From Acidimicrobiaceae bacterium (lineage in GTDB: Bacteria; Actinomycetota; Acidimicrobiia; Acidimicrobiales; Acidimicrobiaceae), in NCBI GenBank assembly GCA_013044365.1, contig JABEUP010000157.1, positions 1-15,232 of the forward strand: 15,232 bases of DNA, read 5' to 3'. Position 1 is the first letter of the stretch. The number at the start of each line of letters is the position of its first letter. Position numbers and translations under genes: made by a program. This document shows, in pieces, positions 14,223 through 15,232 of the stretch. A model generated the notes under the pieces. It did no database searches. It was not told the origin of the DNA and saw only the letters and a list, made by a program, of their open reading frames with translations.

Positions 14223-15232
14223 ATGTCAACCTTTGGGCTGCTCGCCAAGAGGTCAAACCTTGATGACGCCGAAATAGAGCATCTGTTACGCCTCACGAGT
14301 TCCTGGGGAATGTTAGCGGATCTCTGTTTTTCAGATCTTGTGCTGTATGCACCTTTGAGATCCAATGAGCAGACCGAGGAGGCAAAAGAAGCGGGAGTTC
14401 CAGAGTTTATTATCCTGGCCCAGGTGCGGCCTGCCACCGCTCAGACTTCGATTCCCGCCGATCTCGTGGGAACTAACGGAAATCCTGACGAGGTTTCTTT
14501 TGTCGCGCAGGGTTATCTTTCCGAGATGCTCGTATTTCGTGAATCGATAAGTCCTGACGGAGGGGAGTGGATTGTCTCCCAATGCATTCCCGTCCGAAAA
14601 GCTGGGAAGGTAATCGCGATTATCGACAGGCGTCATATCACGAGTGCCCGATTGGTTCATGGCGAGCTTGAGAGAACCTACATTCGGCTGTTCGAACAGT
14701 TTGCAAAGATGATTTCAGACGGCGAGTTTCCCTTTGATGGGACTGACGTCGAGGAGGCTCCAAGGGTTGGAGACGGGGTGCTGGTGTTGGACGGTCAAAA
14801 GAGGATACTCTTCATGTCGCCCAACGCCGCCAGCGCAATGCATCGTTTGGGGCTGCATCTGATAAAGACGGGTGACTTGTTCGGGGAGACGGGTCTGCAA
14901 TTTTCAGCTCCCGACCGCGCATACGCCAGCCATCGGCCGGTGATAGAAGAGATTGAACAACGGGCAGATGTGACCCTAATGATGCACGCGATTCCGCTGC
15001 TTGACGAGGGCGAGGTTACAGGGGTTCTAGTTCTATTACGCGATATTTCAGAACTTAGGCGGCGGGACCGGATGCTTTTGAGCAAGGATGCGACCATCAG
15101 GGAAGTTCACCATAGGGTTAAGAACAATCTTCAGACGATTTCTTCACTTTTGAGGCTCCAAGCTCGTAGGGTTGGACCTTCGCAAGGCCAGGATGCACTT
15201 AATGAGGCAGAGCGGAGAATCCGGTCTATTGC
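14223..15232 (+). CDS. pdtaS: PdtaS-like sensor histidine kinase, cut by the window end
   Basis: This is a cytosolic sensor kinase resembling mycobacterial PdtaS (Rv3220c), which phosphorylates the RNA-binding antiterminator PdtaR. The visible 336 residues show an N-terminal GAF-like domain beginning MSTFGLLAKR (about 1-145), a PAS-like domain (about 170-275, from VGDGVLVLDG), and the HisKA_2 box with the phospho-acceptor pair H296-H297 in REVHHRVKNNLQTISSLLRL (residues 294-313). The SKDATIRE lead-in is nearly the same as in PdtaS as I remember it. No membrane helices are seen. The ATPase domain lies beyond the right edge. The ATG at 14223 follows a GGTGGGAGA purine stretch directly upstream. 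It is 46 bp after the PHP gene, so co-transcription is possible but not shown. Confidence 0.88.
   Translation, partial: MSTFGLLAKRSNLDDAEIEHLLRLTSSWGMLADLCFSDLVLYAPLRSNEQTEEAKEAGVPEFIILAQVRPATAQTSIPADLVGTNGNPDEVSFVAQGYLSEMLVFRESISPDGGEWIVSQCIPVRKAGKVIAIIDRRHITSARLVHGELERTYIRLFEQFAKMISDGEFPFDGTDVEEAPRVGDGVLVLDGQKRILFMSPNAASAMHRLGLHLIKTGDLFGETGLQFSAPDRAYASHRPVIEEIEQRADVTLMMHAIPLLDEGEVTGVLVLLRDISELRRRDRMLLSKDATIREVHHRVKNNLQTISSLLRLQARRVGPSQGQDALNEAERRIRSI

Overview
The window looks like chromosomal DNA from an actinobacterium of moderate GC content (near 50% by eye, not computed). The best guess is a member of the Acidimicrobiia such as an Acidithrix- or Ferrithrix-like organism. Three things point that way: a DUF3107 protein next to a tandem pair of ArsA/Get3-like ATPases, an Mrp ATPase of actinobacterial style, and a PdtaS-type sensor kinase whose histidine box closely resembles the mycobacterial one. 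GTG starts are common. I see no mobile elements, tRNAs, rRNAs or CRISPR arrays.

Layout. (1) 200-1165: a stand-alone GDP-mannose 4,6-dehydratase. (2) 1207-7844: a tightly packed, apparently complete System I cytochrome c maturation operon in the order ccmA-B-C-D-E-F-G-H/I. Gene junctions are overlapping or only a few bases wide, except for 41 bp before ccmA, 21 bp before ccmB and roughly 50 bp before ccmH. A short hairpin sits over the ccmH stop codon. (3) 7879-8496: a small cytoplasmic-looking sulfite-oxidase-fold molybdopterin protein, convergent with (4) 8523-9389 on the minus strand, an HTH regulator with a cysteine-rich C-terminus of the SufR-like type. (5) 9447-10595: Mrp, an Fe-S-carrier-type P-loop ATPase divergent from that regulator, with an imperfect inverted repeat in the 57-bp gap. 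(6) 10596-10881: a non-coding gap with three predicted stem-loops followed by a good candidate promoter whose -35 overlaps a 10-bp palindrome. (7) 10882-14176: DUF3107, two ArsA-like ATPases and a HisJ-like PHP phosphoesterase, closely spaced and probably one operon. (8) 14223 to the right edge: a PdtaS-like sensor histidine kinase, cut by the window end inside its HisKA_2 domain.

How the genes work together. CcmA/B/C/D export or present heme and load it on CcmE. CcmF and CcmH/I ligate heme to apocytochrome, and the thioredoxin-like CcmG keeps the CXXCH thiols reduced. This would supply membrane c-type cytochromes, for example for iron or other respiration. The SufR-like regulator and Mrp form a plausible Fe-S cluster homeostasis pair. 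The ArsA pair resembles actinobacterial two-subunit Get3/ArsA-like ATPases, whose real substrate is unclear here.

The most noteworthy points are a full proteobacterial-style ccm system in an actinobacterial setting, the division of ATPase motifs between the two ArsA-like proteins, the cysteine-free Mrp motifs next to a cysteine-rich regulator, and the structured non-coding stretch at about 10667-10786.
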